A DNA stretch of 46,030 nt. It comes from a virus. Location of the stretch: IMG/VR virus record IMGVR_UViG_3300027896_000072, positions 1 through 46,030 of that record; one strand, given 5' to 3'. Positions 1-8,627 of this stretch are shown here, piece by piece (positions within the stretch are counted from its first letter, which is position 1; every line of letters starts with the position of its first letter). The notes beneath the pieces were generated by a model that was not told where the DNA came from, did not search any database, and saw nothing but the letters and a program-made list of their open reading frames with translations. The position numbers and the translations under genes were made by a program.

Positions 1-344
1 ACAGGTGAAATTGTCACACTTCTATCAAGTTCAGTTGCCGCACAATAAAGCCCCCCCCCTGTTTGGGTAGCCTTAACAGTACACCCATTCGTACCCGAAG
101 CCGCAACTGCGTGAAGTTTATTGGAAACTATTGTACAATAGGAGTGATTATTGGTGTCTAAAGATACCGTCAGCCCTGAAGTAGCTGAATAAGTCAAGGT
201 TTGGTCTGCATCACCAACTGTCATATCGGCAGGTTGCGTGAAGGAAATCGTCTGCGGAGTGCAAGGCGTTCCTATTATTCCAGTAAACTTCCCCGTAAAC
301 CCGAATAGAAATGGTATTAGTAAAAGTAAGTATATTTTCTTCAT
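1..344 (-). CDS. Exported Ig-like domain protein, 5' part (runs off the left edge)
   Basis: The frame opens with ATG at 344 behind an AGGAGAAAAGAG ribosome site and stays open to base 1. The N-terminus (MKKIYLLLLIPFLFGF) is a basic-hydrophobic export or anchor signal. Residues 35 onward resemble bacterial Ig-like repeats of the type 'QTISFTQPADMTVGDADQT', followed by 'CTVKA', a fold common in adhesins and phage fibres. It is the last gene of the fibre cluster and lies 11 bases after the SGNH gene. A run of nine G on the coding strand (bases 51-59) lies inside the frame. The frame continues without a break into 46030-45931 if the window is circular, giving 147 residues in all. A surface or tail role is inferred. 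Confidence 0.72.
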   Translation of the reverse strand, partial: MKKIYLLLLIPFLFGFTGKFTGIIGTPCTPQTISFTQPADMTVGDADQTLTYSATSGLTVSLDTNNHSYCTIVSNKLHAVAASGTNGCTVKATQTGGGLYCAATELDRSVTISP

Positions 345-355
345 TCTCTTTTCTC

Positions 356-1153
356 CTATTGAAGTTCTGCCCCACTAAGGACACCGCCAACATTGAGAGG
401 GGGTTGCGGGGGTGAAGGCCATGCCAGAGCATTGGCAAAATCTTGTCCCATCACTGTAAATCCAGCAATGGAAGGATGGATGTTCTGGCATCCATATCCA
501 TTTCCACCAGCATAGTTTGTTTTTAAATTTCCTGTTGTGGCATCTGCCATATCGTCATAAGTATTTATTACATAGACATTACTTTGTCCTACTTGCCATG
601 AAGCAAGTGCACTATTCCAATTTAATGCTTGTGTTTTTGTTGCTGAAGCTCTTGACGGAAGATTGCCAAAAAGTATTATTGCTCCTACATTGTGGGTTTT
701 TGTTACCATACTATCAAAGTAAGTTTGGTTTTGTGGAAATGTAGTAGTGGGTACATCATTCGTTCCACATTGAACGTAAACCCTTTGTGGCGGATGGGCG
801 GTTAGCATTGAAGTTAAGAAGGTATCAACTTGAGCACAAGTCATTCCAGAACCACCAGCATTATAATAAGTGTGAGAACTTCCAATATAATAGTTCCACC
901 AATATGCAATCTGGGAAGTTGTATCTCCGCATGGGCAACTGGAACATCCATTGTGGTTTGTCACCATTTGATACATGGTTGAAATATCTTCAGGGCTGCA
1001 ATATTGACACATCCCACTCATTATGCTGTCCCCAACAAAAAGAGCATCAACATGGGCAGCATATGCTGAAGGAATTGAAAATGGCATAGGAGCAATCACC
1101 AGAAGGATTACCAAAATATATAATAATAATTTTTTATTTATTTTTTTTACCAT
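356..1153 (-). CDS. Exported SGNH/GDSL-type hydrolase
   Basis: This 265-residue protein is a probable esterase or deacetylase of the SGNH family, which removes acyl groups from lipids or glycans. The family blocks are visible: GDS at 41-43 with Ser43 as nucleophile, Gly100 in 'NAGGSG', GTND at 130-133 with Asn132, and 'NIHPS' with His226. The position three before the histidine, normally Asp, is Gln223, so the catalytic dyad looks incomplete. The N-terminus carries a clear signal peptide ending SAYA, near residue 32. It overlaps the LamG-like gene by seven bases and belongs to the fibre cluster. Deacylation of host surface glycans is a reasonable role but is inferred. Confidence 0.85.
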   Translation of the reverse strand: MVKKINKKLLLYILVILLVIAPMPFSIPSAYAAHVDALFVGDSIMSGMCQYCSPEDISTMYQMVTNHNGCSSCPCGDTTSQIAYWWNYYIGSSHTYYNAGGSGMTCAQVDTFLTSMLTAHPPQRVYVQCGTNDVPTTTFPQNQTYFDSMVTKTHNVGAIILFGNLPSRASATKTQALNWNSALASWQVGQSNVYVINTYDDMADATTGNLKTNYAGGNGYGCQNIHPSIAGFTVMGQDFANALAWPSPPQPPLNVGGVLSGAELQ

Positions 1154-2262
1154 AACGACCAGACACCGTTTTCATAATTTGTGATTGCTGTATATTGACC
1201 AGAAGTATATTCTGAACCTAATATCAGCCATTCTGCTACATCCCCATACCAATAACCACCATGAGTTGTTTCACTTATATTATAGGTTCCCACCCATTCA
1301 GAAACTCCACCCGGAGTGACATTTTGACTTGTGGCACTGCCAATAGTTGTGACATTATCTGAAAAATTATCTATATGCCAATTTGTGGCTGCCATTTTCC
1401 AGTTCCATAAATAAAAAGTTGTAGAGGTGGTTGCTATCGCAGAAGTGACTGAAAGAGAATGAGTCTGGTCACTATTATGTATATAATAATAATAAGGATC
1501 CATTATTCCTGTGTGAATTGCAAAAAACTTTAAATTATAATCACCCCACTGGAATAGATAACCACTAGTGACATTGCCAGAAGCTCCATGTGCAATAATA
1601 AATCCTGAATTTGCTCCTGTAATGCCTAAATCTCCACCTTGAAAATATTCAGAATGATTTCCGGAAAAATCAAATCCCGGTTGGGAATTTTTAACATTTG
1701 CAGTATAGCCTGGGCGCAAAGAACTTGTGCCATGCCCAGACATATCGCGTGCGTGAGAAGTGATGTCATAGACTGTGCTGACATAAGAACCAGAGGAGAT
1801 GGAATAAGCAAATCTGGCTGCACACCACTGAAGAGGAGAAAAACCATTGGTGCCATCTTTCATCAAAGTATAGGCACCATCAATATTGGCAACATTGATT
1901 GTTGCTCCAGAATCAATTCCAAGGATTCTGGCTCTGGCTGTGCAGGTTTCAGCATTCACCATACAGGTTGATGCTGTACCTGAACAATAACCAGAGGTGC
2001 AGGAAACATCAGCAGCACAAACTACTGTTGAACAATTAGCACCGGGGGTTGATGTTATCGTATTCCCATCTACATTATTTATTCCTGAAACCGCATTTCC
2101 GCCGAAGTTTACTATCGAGCCGATTGCGTTCCCGTTTATATTGACAAGATTAGTCGCATAAGCAGATTCCGTATTGATTACTAATAGAAACCAATATAAA
2201 CCCAAAAAACATACTAAGAACGGAATTATAAACCATTTAATAAATAGTAATATGTTTTTCAT
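1147..2262 (-). CDS. Exported LamG/concanavalin-like fibre protein
   Basis: This 371-residue protein starts with a long hydrophobic segment ending ESAYA, which reads as a signal peptide. Residues about 75-110 are Cys-rich (TVVCAADVSCTSGYC). The C-terminal 200 residues have the jelly-roll pattern of LamG-like lectins, ending in a segment (GDVAEWLILGSEYTSGQYTA) typical of their last strand and helix. Such domains bind sugars in adhesins and phage receptor-binding proteins. It lies three bases downstream of the 1167-residue fibre and overlaps the SGNH gene, so the three are probably made together. Host-surface binding is inferred; the lectin-like fold is moderately sure. Confidence 0.72.
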   Translation of the reverse strand: MKNILLFIKWFIIPFLVCFLGLYWFLLVINTESAYATNLVNINGNAIGSIVNFGGNAVSGINNVDGNTITSTPGANCSTVVCAADVSCTSGYCSGTASTCMVNAETCTARARILGIDSGATINVANIDGAYTLMKDGTNGFSPLQWCAARFAYSISSGSYVSTVYDITSHARDMSGHGTSSLRPGYTANVKNSQPGFDFSGNHSEYFQGGDLGITGANSGFIIAHGASGNVTSGYLFQWGDYNLKFFAIHTGIMDPYYYYIHNSDQTHSLSVTSAIATTSTTFYLWNWKMAATNWHIDNFSDNVTTIGSATSQNVTPGGVSEWVGTYNISETTHGGYWYGDVAEWLILGSEYTSGQYTAITNYENGVWSLW

Positions 2263-2264
2263 AA

Positions 2265-5200
2265 TTAAAATCCTATAACTGTTCTGTTAGCCCACACTTC
2301 TAAAACTGTTGCACTCGAAGCCTGTCCTATTGCCTGTTGCTGATTTCCCGAAGCTACTGGTTTAGATACTGATACCGCACCACCCCCAACCGGAACGTAA
2401 TACATTGCTCCTGCTGTAAGTCCTGTAGTAACCCATTTGCCTATCCTTCTACAAACCGTAGCTGAAGTCGCCACGCATATTGCAGGAGTGGGTAAAGTCG
2501 TAATCGAGGTTGCGTCTGCTTCTGTTAGAGTTCCTGTAGTTGCGGCCAAGTAGTAAGCCCTTCCTGCTGTCATACCAGAACCGATAATAACGAACTGATT
2601 ATCAACGTATTCTGTTGTTGCTATTACTGTTGAATCGGTATCTTTGGCGGCTGTTACACCTGTACCACCAGAAGCTAAAGTAGCCGCTGAACCGTCTATG
2701 CTTGTAATCCCAGTTAAAGCTAATGAAGCCGTGCCTCTATTGATAGCTACCGCCGTAGAACCTATATACATTGTTTGATTGACTATAGCAGGTGTTATCC
2801 AAGTAATCGCACTCACATTAGATGATACAGCCCCGAAGGACATTACCTGTCCTGCCGTTGGGTCAGCGTTTGGTAACTGATACGCTGTAAAACCAGTGAC
2901 AGGTTGTGCTGGACCTAAGAACCCACGATAATAAGTCGGGTTAGTCGCACCTGAACCCGGACGGAAATAATAGTAATCAGGAGTTGTCTGCTGTGGAGTA
3001 GTAATTGCACCTGTAGTCGGATCAATCGTATCTAACGAAAGTTGAATGGTATTGGAAGTCCCCGTTGAAGAAGGAATGTAATTTGCACTTGCCGCTAACG
3101 AACCGAGAATAGTCCCACCACCAGCACTACCGCAATCCGCACCAGTTCCACTTATAACACCTGAAGTATTGACATGGAGGCATTGAGTAGAACCCGTTAC
3201 ATTGATAGTCGTGTTTCCAGTTACAGAAAGCGTCTTGCTTAAAGAAACGCCCTCTGCCGAATTGGTCGTGATAATCTTTAAAATATCTGCCGCACCTGTA
3301 GAGCCAAAACTTAAAGCAGAAGCATTATTGTCATATAAGGTAAATGTTTTTGCTCCTGAAGGATCGGTAACGGCGTCAAGAGCAGGAGCACCACCTGCCG
3401 ATGCCGCCCATACTGGTAAATGAGTTGAACCAGAAATAGTTAAGACATAATTATCTGTTCCTATTCCCAATCTTGTCCAAGCCGAAGCAGAAGAAGCGTA
3501 TAGTAAATCCCCTGTCGCTTGTGAAGCAATGACAAAACCTGCCGGAGTACCAGTTGTCCCTTGATAGCCAGAACACACACTTCCAGTCGTACAAATCGTG
3601 CCTGTTTCATTAGGAATAGTAACAGTCTTATTTGTAGAAGCCGCTGTTCCTGTTAAGTCTATATAGTAAGTTCCACCACTTCCCCCTAAGTAAACATGAG
3701 CACCGAAGGGATAACTTGTAGTACCTAAATTTTGACTGCCAAAGGCACTGGGATGAATAGCTCCTGTTAAGGGTACGGTAGCATCAGCCATAAAATCGCC
3801 AGTTCCGCTTAAAGTAGTATTACAGGTAATCGCACCGCCAGTTGCAAAGGTACAAGCCTTTCCATTGGTCAGAGTACCACTGAAACTAATCTGTGTCGCC
3901 GCCGGGCCAAGAACCAATGTATTAAATGCAGTATTCGCAGTTCCATTGGTATTAAAAACAGGTTTGCCCCCCATTGAACCGAAACAGTCATACCCACTTA
4001 CACAGGCAAAATATGTTGTATTCCTAGTCGTGTCTGCACCATAAGTACCGTCTGTCCCTGCTGGCATTTTTGACTCTAAATAAACTGAAACAGCATTGGC
4101 AGAAGGAGCAATAGTTGTTTCTGTCTGCCAAGTCGTAGAGTTATAAGCCGTATTGGAAACCTGCGTTGGTAAACTCGTCAGTGAAGCTCCGCTGATTGCC
4201 GGAAGATTGCCTGAAAGTTTAGTCGCATCTAAAGTGGAAGCGGAAGTTAAATAAGAACCGCTTGCTTGATAACCACTACAGACTGAACCTGTTGTACAGA
4301 AAGTTCCTGTTTCATTGGGTATTGTTAGAGTTTTGCTTGATGTTCCCGGTGTACCTGTTATATCGAAATAATATGTTCCACCGCTAGCTCCCATGTATAA
4401 GTGACTGAAAGGAAGTGCTGTCGTTCCCAATGTCGCTGTACCAAAGGAAGGAGGAGCAATAGAAGTAGCCACCGTTGGAGTCGTTAATGCAGGAGATGTT
4501 GAAAATACAAGATTAGTTGTATCCGTTCCTGTCGTACCTCCGGCATTGGTTAAATAATTTAACTTGGCTACTGTGGTGGAAACAGCGGTTACTGATGTAT
4601 CAGTGGTCACTAAAAGATGTCCGGCTAGATTTGGAAGGATAATGCTTTTATTCGAGGTTGCCGCTGTACCATTCAGATCAAGATAAAATGAACCCCCACT
4701 ACCACCAAAATAATAATGGTCGCCAAAGGGATAACTTGTAGTTCCTATATTCTGCCCACCAAAGGTACTCGGCTTAATTGCACCTGTAAGGGCTACCGAA
4801 GCGTCCGCCTTGAAATCACCCGCACCAGAAGGAGTACCGAAAGTAGGTGCGGCACTCGCCCCGTTAGACATCAGATAAGTTCCGTTTGCACCTAAAGCTA
4901 ATTCAGTCACTACTCCTGAAGTGTTTGAATAGAATAACCTCCAAGCCGTCTGTCCTGTAAAAGAAGTAAGATTTGTATAACCACCACCAGATGCCGCAGC
5001 CCATACCGGCACATGAGTTGAAGGAGAAACAGTCAGAACATAACTATCTGTGCCTACTCCAAGTCGTGACCAAGCTGAAGCAGACGAGGCGTATAACAAG
5101 TCACCCGTTGCCTGTGAAGCTATGACAAATCCTGCTGGCGTACCAGTTGTAGCTTGTTTTGCGTTCCATGTAGAAGCAGACGAAATATAGGTATCATCAA

Positions 5201-5768
5201 TAGCTGTTCCATGCCAAACACCAGTTCCTATTGTACCTAACGTAGTAATAGAACTAGAACCTGCTAAGAGAGAAAAGTAATTATCAGCATGATAGGCAGA
5301 TGCCCCTAAACCAAGTAAGGTCTGAGTATCAGATACGGACATAGCCGTAGGGACTGCCGTACTTCCTGTACTATTACCGAGAATAGTATGAGTTGCCTGT
5401 GTTGCAAGAGCTGATAAGGCAATTCCACTTGAGGGAGCATAAGCCGTTGAAGCTGTATATGCCGCACTCCCTATTGCCGCAGAACCGCATTGTCCTGAAC
5501 CCAAAACAGGATAGTTTGTAGTACAAGCGACTATAGTGTCCCAAGCACCACCAGTAGCCCTAGCAAGCCCCGTTCCAGAGGGATAAACCATAGATGAAGT
5601 ACCGCAAGCACCCCCGGCAGAAACTAACTGACCTGTGGCATTTACTTTCACGCAGTCGTTTGTCGTGTATGCGCCGGTAAGCCCACCCCCACTTCCGATT
5701 ACATTATCTCCCCATGCCAAACCGGATGTTGCTAGAATAATAAATAATATTAAAAGTAATTTTTTCAT
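2265..5768 (-). CDS. Long repetitive tail fibre with signal peptide
   Basis: This 1167-residue protein is rich in Gly, Ser, Thr and Ala, in the style of phage tail fibres. It has a signal peptide (cleavage near GLAWG, residue 20). Three related 60-residue units lie at about 336-395, 440-500 and 673-735, each built around 'LGTTSYPFG...GGSGGTYY...LTGT' and followed in two cases by 'CTTGSVCSGYQ'. Another unit containing 'TGTPAGFVIASQATGDLLY' occurs at about 205-262 and 737-793. The C-terminal 110 residues (GMTAGRAYYLAATTGTL, then GLTAGAMYYVP) form a duplicated beta-module also seen in capsid decoration and fibre tips. The start has GGGAGGGG just upstream. Role: host recognition, inferred from type and place. 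Confidence 0.85.
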   Translation of the reverse strand: MKKLLLILFIILATSGLAWGDNVIGSGGGLTGAYTTNDCVKVNATGQLVSAGGACGTSSMVYPSGTGLARATGGAWDTIVACTTNYPVLGSGQCGSAAIGSAAYTASTAYAPSSGIALSALATQATHTILGNSTGSTAVPTAMSVSDTQTLLGLGASAYHADNYFSLLAGSSSITTLGTIGTGVWHGTAIDDTYISSASTWNAKQATTGTPAGFVIASQATGDLLYASSASAWSRLGVGTDSYVLTVSPSTHVPVWAAASGGGYTNLTSFTGQTAWRLFYSNTSGVVTELALGANGTYLMSNGASAAPTFGTPSGAGDFKADASVALTGAIKPSTFGGQNIGTTSYPFGDHYYFGGSGGSFYLDLNGTAATSNKSIILPNLAGHLLVTTDTSVTAVSTTVAKLNYLTNAGGTTGTDTTNLVFSTSPALTTPTVATSIAPPSFGTATLGTTALPFSHLYMGASGGTYYFDITGTPGTSSKTLTIPNETGTFCTTGSVCSGYQASGSYLTSASTLDATKLSGNLPAISGASLTSLPTQVSNTAYNSTTWQTETTIAPSANAVSVYLESKMPAGTDGTYGADTTRNTTYFACVSGYDCFGSMGGKPVFNTNGTANTAFNTLVLGPAATQISFSGTLTNGKACTFATGGAITCNTTLSGTGDFMADATVPLTGAIHPSAFGSQNLGTTSYPFGAHVYLGGSGGTYYIDLTGTAASTNKTVTIPNETGTICTTGSVCSGYQGTTGTPAGFVIASQATGDLLYASSASAWTRLGIGTDNYVLTISGSTHLPVWAASAGGAPALDAVTDPSGAKTFTLYDNNASALSFGSTGAADILKIITTNSAEGVSLSKTLSVTGNTTINVTGSTQCLHVNTSGVISGTGADCGSAGGGTILGSLAASANYIPSSTGTSNTIQLSLDTIDPTTGAITTPQQTTPDYYYFRPGSGATNPTYYRGFLGPAQPVTGFTAYQLPNADPTAGQVMSFGAVSSNVSAITWITPAIVNQTMYIGSTAVAINRGTASLALTGITSIDGSAATLASGGTGVTAAKDTDSTVIATTEYVDNQFVIIGSGMTAGRAYYLAATTGTLTEADATSITTLPTPAICVATSATVCRRIGKWVTTGLTAGAMYYVPVGGGAVSVSKPVASGNQQQAIGQASSATVLEVWANRTVIGF

Positions 5769-5778
5769 AGCCCCTCCC

Positions 5779-6198
5779 TTAGAAAGCTACCGGTGTACAT
5801 GATATAGTTACTGACGTAGTTCCATCACCACCGACTTTACTTATGTAGTTACCTTTTATATATCTTCCGTAATAACCCGTTATCTGAAGTTTAGTCGGAG
5901 AAGTCGTTATGGTTTGAGTAGTAAGTCCCACCCCGCTGCCGTCATAAACTCCTGACTTGTCGGAAAATAATAGGCTTACATTAACACTTGTTGGAGCAGT
6001 ACCGCCCATACTTACAGTGCAGTGCCATTTTCCGTACATTCTTCCGGTATCAACTTCGCTTCCTATTCCAGTTGCGGTAACAGCACTTAATAGAGTGTAC
6101 CTACCCAAAGAAACAGGCACAACCTCATTAAATGAATATGCGATTATTGAAATTAAAACCACCGCCAACACTAAACTTCCGATTAATAGCTTTTTCAT
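5779..6198 (-). CDS. Small membrane-anchored or exported beta-rich protein
   Basis: This 139-residue protein begins with MKKLLIGSLVLAVVLISIIAYS, a signal anchor or signal peptide without a clear Ala-x-Ala site. The rest is a compact beta-rich domain (SLGRYTLLSAVTATGIGSE, then DTGRMYGKWHCTVSMGG) ending 'TISCTPVAF'. It has two Cys that could pair. It sits between the two large fibres with a good AAGGAGAAC ribosome site. The domain resembles short beta-sandwich modules found in fibre operons, but no named family was recognised. A chaperone, adaptor or minor tail role is possible. Confidence 0.7.
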   Translation of the reverse strand: MKKLLIGSLVLAVVLISIIAYSFNEVVPVSLGRYTLLSAVTATGIGSEVDTGRMYGKWHCTVSMGGTAPTSVNVSLLFSDKSGVYDGSGVGLTTQTITTSPTKLQITGYYGRYIKGNYISKVGGDGTTSVTISCTPVAF

Positions 6199-6218
6199 AT
6201 TGTTCTCCTTGTAAAAGT

Positions 6219-8627
6219 TTATAAATTATCTTCCCAACCCATACAAAATAAATAGAAATTAGCCTCTGTTGTTGCCCAGTAAATATTTGTGGACTCCAAT
6301 ACAAAACTAAATAAATGACTTCCCCTAGCGATAGCTTCCGCCATTCCCCATCCCGTACTTACAGGTGAGGCGTTAGTAGTCGCACCTTCTCCGCCATAGG
6401 TATTATTCGGAGCAACGATTGATCTTGCTGCTACACTAACACTTTGACTCCCGAATAAATTTCCATAAATAACACTCGAAGTAGGCGGCACATAGGCAGA
6501 AACCGAAACAGCCGTCCATGTTGGTGTTGTTGTATTTCCTGTACTTGCATGAGCCATTAAAGGCAACCCTGAAGCATTGACATATTGAACCCTTTTTCCT
6601 TGTTGAAGTGTATGGACTATGTGTTTAGAACCATCCGTTAATACCGTTCCCATTCTTGTAAAGTAAGTATATCCTGAAGGCATTGTAGGTGAATTTGCAC
6701 TTAAAGAGAATAAGGATGAAGTTCCTGATGCCCCAGAGATAATAAAAACATAGTACCAAGTAGAAGCCGCTACCGCTCCCGTATCTAACCCACCTGCACC
6801 GCTAACCGATAAATCCGGTGTGAGAGAAACAGCCCCTGTTCCTGTATAGGGATTAACGGTTGCTGTTATAGTTGCTGTGGTGGTACTGGCGTAAGCAATT
6901 TTTACATTTTTAAAACTGTTAAAATTTATAATAGGAACCGTTACAGCACCGGCAACAAAAGCAGTTGTGGCTAATTTAGTTGAACTATCTCCTGCTGTTT
7001 GTGTGGTAGCAGTCGTTCCATTCGGTAAAGCAGGAGTCCCTGACAGATTAGCAGCTGTTCCTGAAGTATTCGCTGCATTAGCAGGAATATCACCGGAAAC
7101 TAATACTCCCCAAGCAGGTACAGCCCCATTTGTCCCAGTACCAGTCTGGCTTAAAAACTTTTTAGTCGCAACAGTATTGGGAGCAAGTAATGTGGTTGTA
7201 TCCGTATCTGATTGATAAGGAATTGAACCTAATCCAGTTGTGCTGTTACCACCTTTTATACTAGTCGCTGTTGCTGAATTTCCGGTTATCGTATTTGTCA
7301 CTGTAATGTCAGTCGCCCACAACTTAGCTAGTCTTGTTCCCGTTGCACCGATTGTCTGAGCCGCTGTTTGAGCTACCGTAACCCCTGTAGTCGGAGAGAG
7401 ATAATCTGTCCCATCGGAAGCCGTTGAAGGCGTGGCTATTGAACTGCCTACAGTTATTTTAAGAAGCCCTGTGGTTAAAGCTCCAAGATTAACACCATTT
7501 GCAGGTTCGTTTGTAGCCCTAGAAACTAGATAATATCCAAGAGAATTAGCTCCACTCCCCCCACTAGAACCACAAGCCGTTCCTGTTGCGTGTAAAACGC
7601 CGCTTGTATCAGCATAAAGACAGGATTCGGCGTTACCTGTAAAAGTGGATACTGTTACTGCTGGTGCAGTTACTGTTCCGGTAAAAGTAGGACTTGCCGT
7701 GGGAGCCGCACCTATGGCAGTCAGTAAAGCCGCTGCTGAAGTATCGCAATCTACCGTATTTGCTGTTGCGTTTTTATTGCAGTACCTTCCTGTTGTCATT
7801 GTCCCTGCAACTAGAGGATTGGTTAAGAGAGGTTGATAGGTTGTCATATCCGGTTTATTTAGAATTTTTGAACCGCCAGCAGAAGAACTCCAGTCTATAT
7901 AAGCGTCAGCAAGAGCATTAGCCGTATCAGCCACAATTAAAGTTGAAGAACCCGTACCACCTTGAGCTTTAGACAAGGGCGTGGTAAGACCGGATAAAGA
8001 AGTAATATCTGAATTTGCTCCTGCATGAGCCGCTGTATAAGTAAGGGTATAGTTCAACATATAAGAGTATGCGGCAGATAAAGTGGCGTCCAAAGCACCC
8101 GAAAACCAACTGCAATTAACCGTAGTAACACTTGAATAAGAAGAAGAACTAACCTGCCCGTAGATATAACCCGAACTTAACTTAGCTTTAAGTAATGCCC
8201 CCACAGAAAGCACGGTAGTCCAATCACCACTAATGGTAAACTGGGTAGTAGTAACAAAAGTCAAAGTTCCATTCAAAGCGACTTCCAAATCTGCTACCGA
8301 AGAAAATCCAAGATTGTCCCATGTATTCTGAACAACTCCGGCACTGTTTTCAACCACGAACTTATACATACCATTACAATAGACCTGTGCTTGACCATTC
8401 GTATCTAAAACAAAAGGGTTAGCTGCCGCTGTTAAACCTGCCGAGTCCAGATAACAGGACTGGGGTGTCGTAGTTCCAGCGTAATAAGTGTAAACACTGC
8501 CACCGTTTAAAGGATTACCTGAAGTATCATGGAGTCCTGACAACAGAAATTCTACCTGTGTAGGGTCAGCCCATGCGGTCATAGTGATAAATAAAACAAG
8601 CATTACAGCAATAAATATTCTTTTCAT
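6219..8627 (-). CDS. Tail fibre with tailspike-type N-terminal domain and signal peptide
   Basis: This is about 802 residues from the chosen ATG at 8627, which has GAGG seven bases upstream and forms an ATGA overlap with the ATP-grasp gene. The signal peptide ends MTAWA (about residue 20). Residues 24-115 match the common phage fibre N-terminal module: 'LNGGSVYTYYAGTTTPQS', 'VLDTNGQAQVYCNGMYKF'. The middle is low-complexity Ser/Thr/Gly/Ala fibre repeats, with 'TIGATGTRLAKLWATDI' typical of trimeric shafts. The last 200 residues differ and may be the tip. Tail attachment through the N-terminal module and receptor binding through the tip are inferred. Confidence 0.86.
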   Translation of the reverse strand: MKRIFIAVMLVLFITMTAWADPTQVEFLLSGLHDTSGNPLNGGSVYTYYAGTTTPQSCYLDSAGLTAAANPFVLDTNGQAQVYCNGMYKFVVENSAGVVQNTWDNLGFSSVADLEVALNGTLTFVTTTQFTISGDWTTVLSVGALLKAKLSSGYIYGQVSSSSYSSVTTVNCSWFSGALDATLSAAYSYMLNYTLTYTAAHAGANSDITSLSGLTTPLSKAQGGTGSSTLIVADTANALADAYIDWSSSAGGSKILNKPDMTTYQPLLTNPLVAGTMTTGRYCNKNATANTVDCDTSAAALLTAIGAAPTASPTFTGTVTAPAVTVSTFTGNAESCLYADTSGVLHATGTACGSSGGSGANSLGYYLVSRATNEPANGVNLGALTTGLLKITVGSSIATPSTASDGTDYLSPTTGVTVAQTAAQTIGATGTRLAKLWATDITVTNTITGNSATATSIKGGNSTTGLGSIPYQSDTDTTTLLAPNTVATKKFLSQTGTGTNGAVPAWGVLVSGDIPANAANTSGTAANLSGTPALPNGTTATTQTAGDSSTKLATTAFVAGAVTVPIINFNSFKNVKIAYASTTTATITATVNPYTGTGAVSLTPDLSVSGAGGLDTGAVAASTWYYVFIISGASGTSSLFSLSANSPTMPSGYTYFTRMGTVLTDGSKHIVHTLQQGKRVQYVNASGLPLMAHASTGNTTTPTWTAVSVSAYVPPTSSVIYGNLFGSQSVSVAARSIVAPNNTYGGEGATTNASPVSTGWGMAEAIARGSHLFSFVLESTNIYWATTEANFYLFCMGWEDNL

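Noticed and set aside
1639-1971. Plus-strand ORF inside the LamG-like gene
   Set aside because: Antisense shadow with no ribosome site or family pattern.
2265-5768. CRISPR-like repeats in the fibre gene
   Set aside because: The repeats are long, diverged, in frame and protein-coding, not short identical direct repeats with unique spacers.
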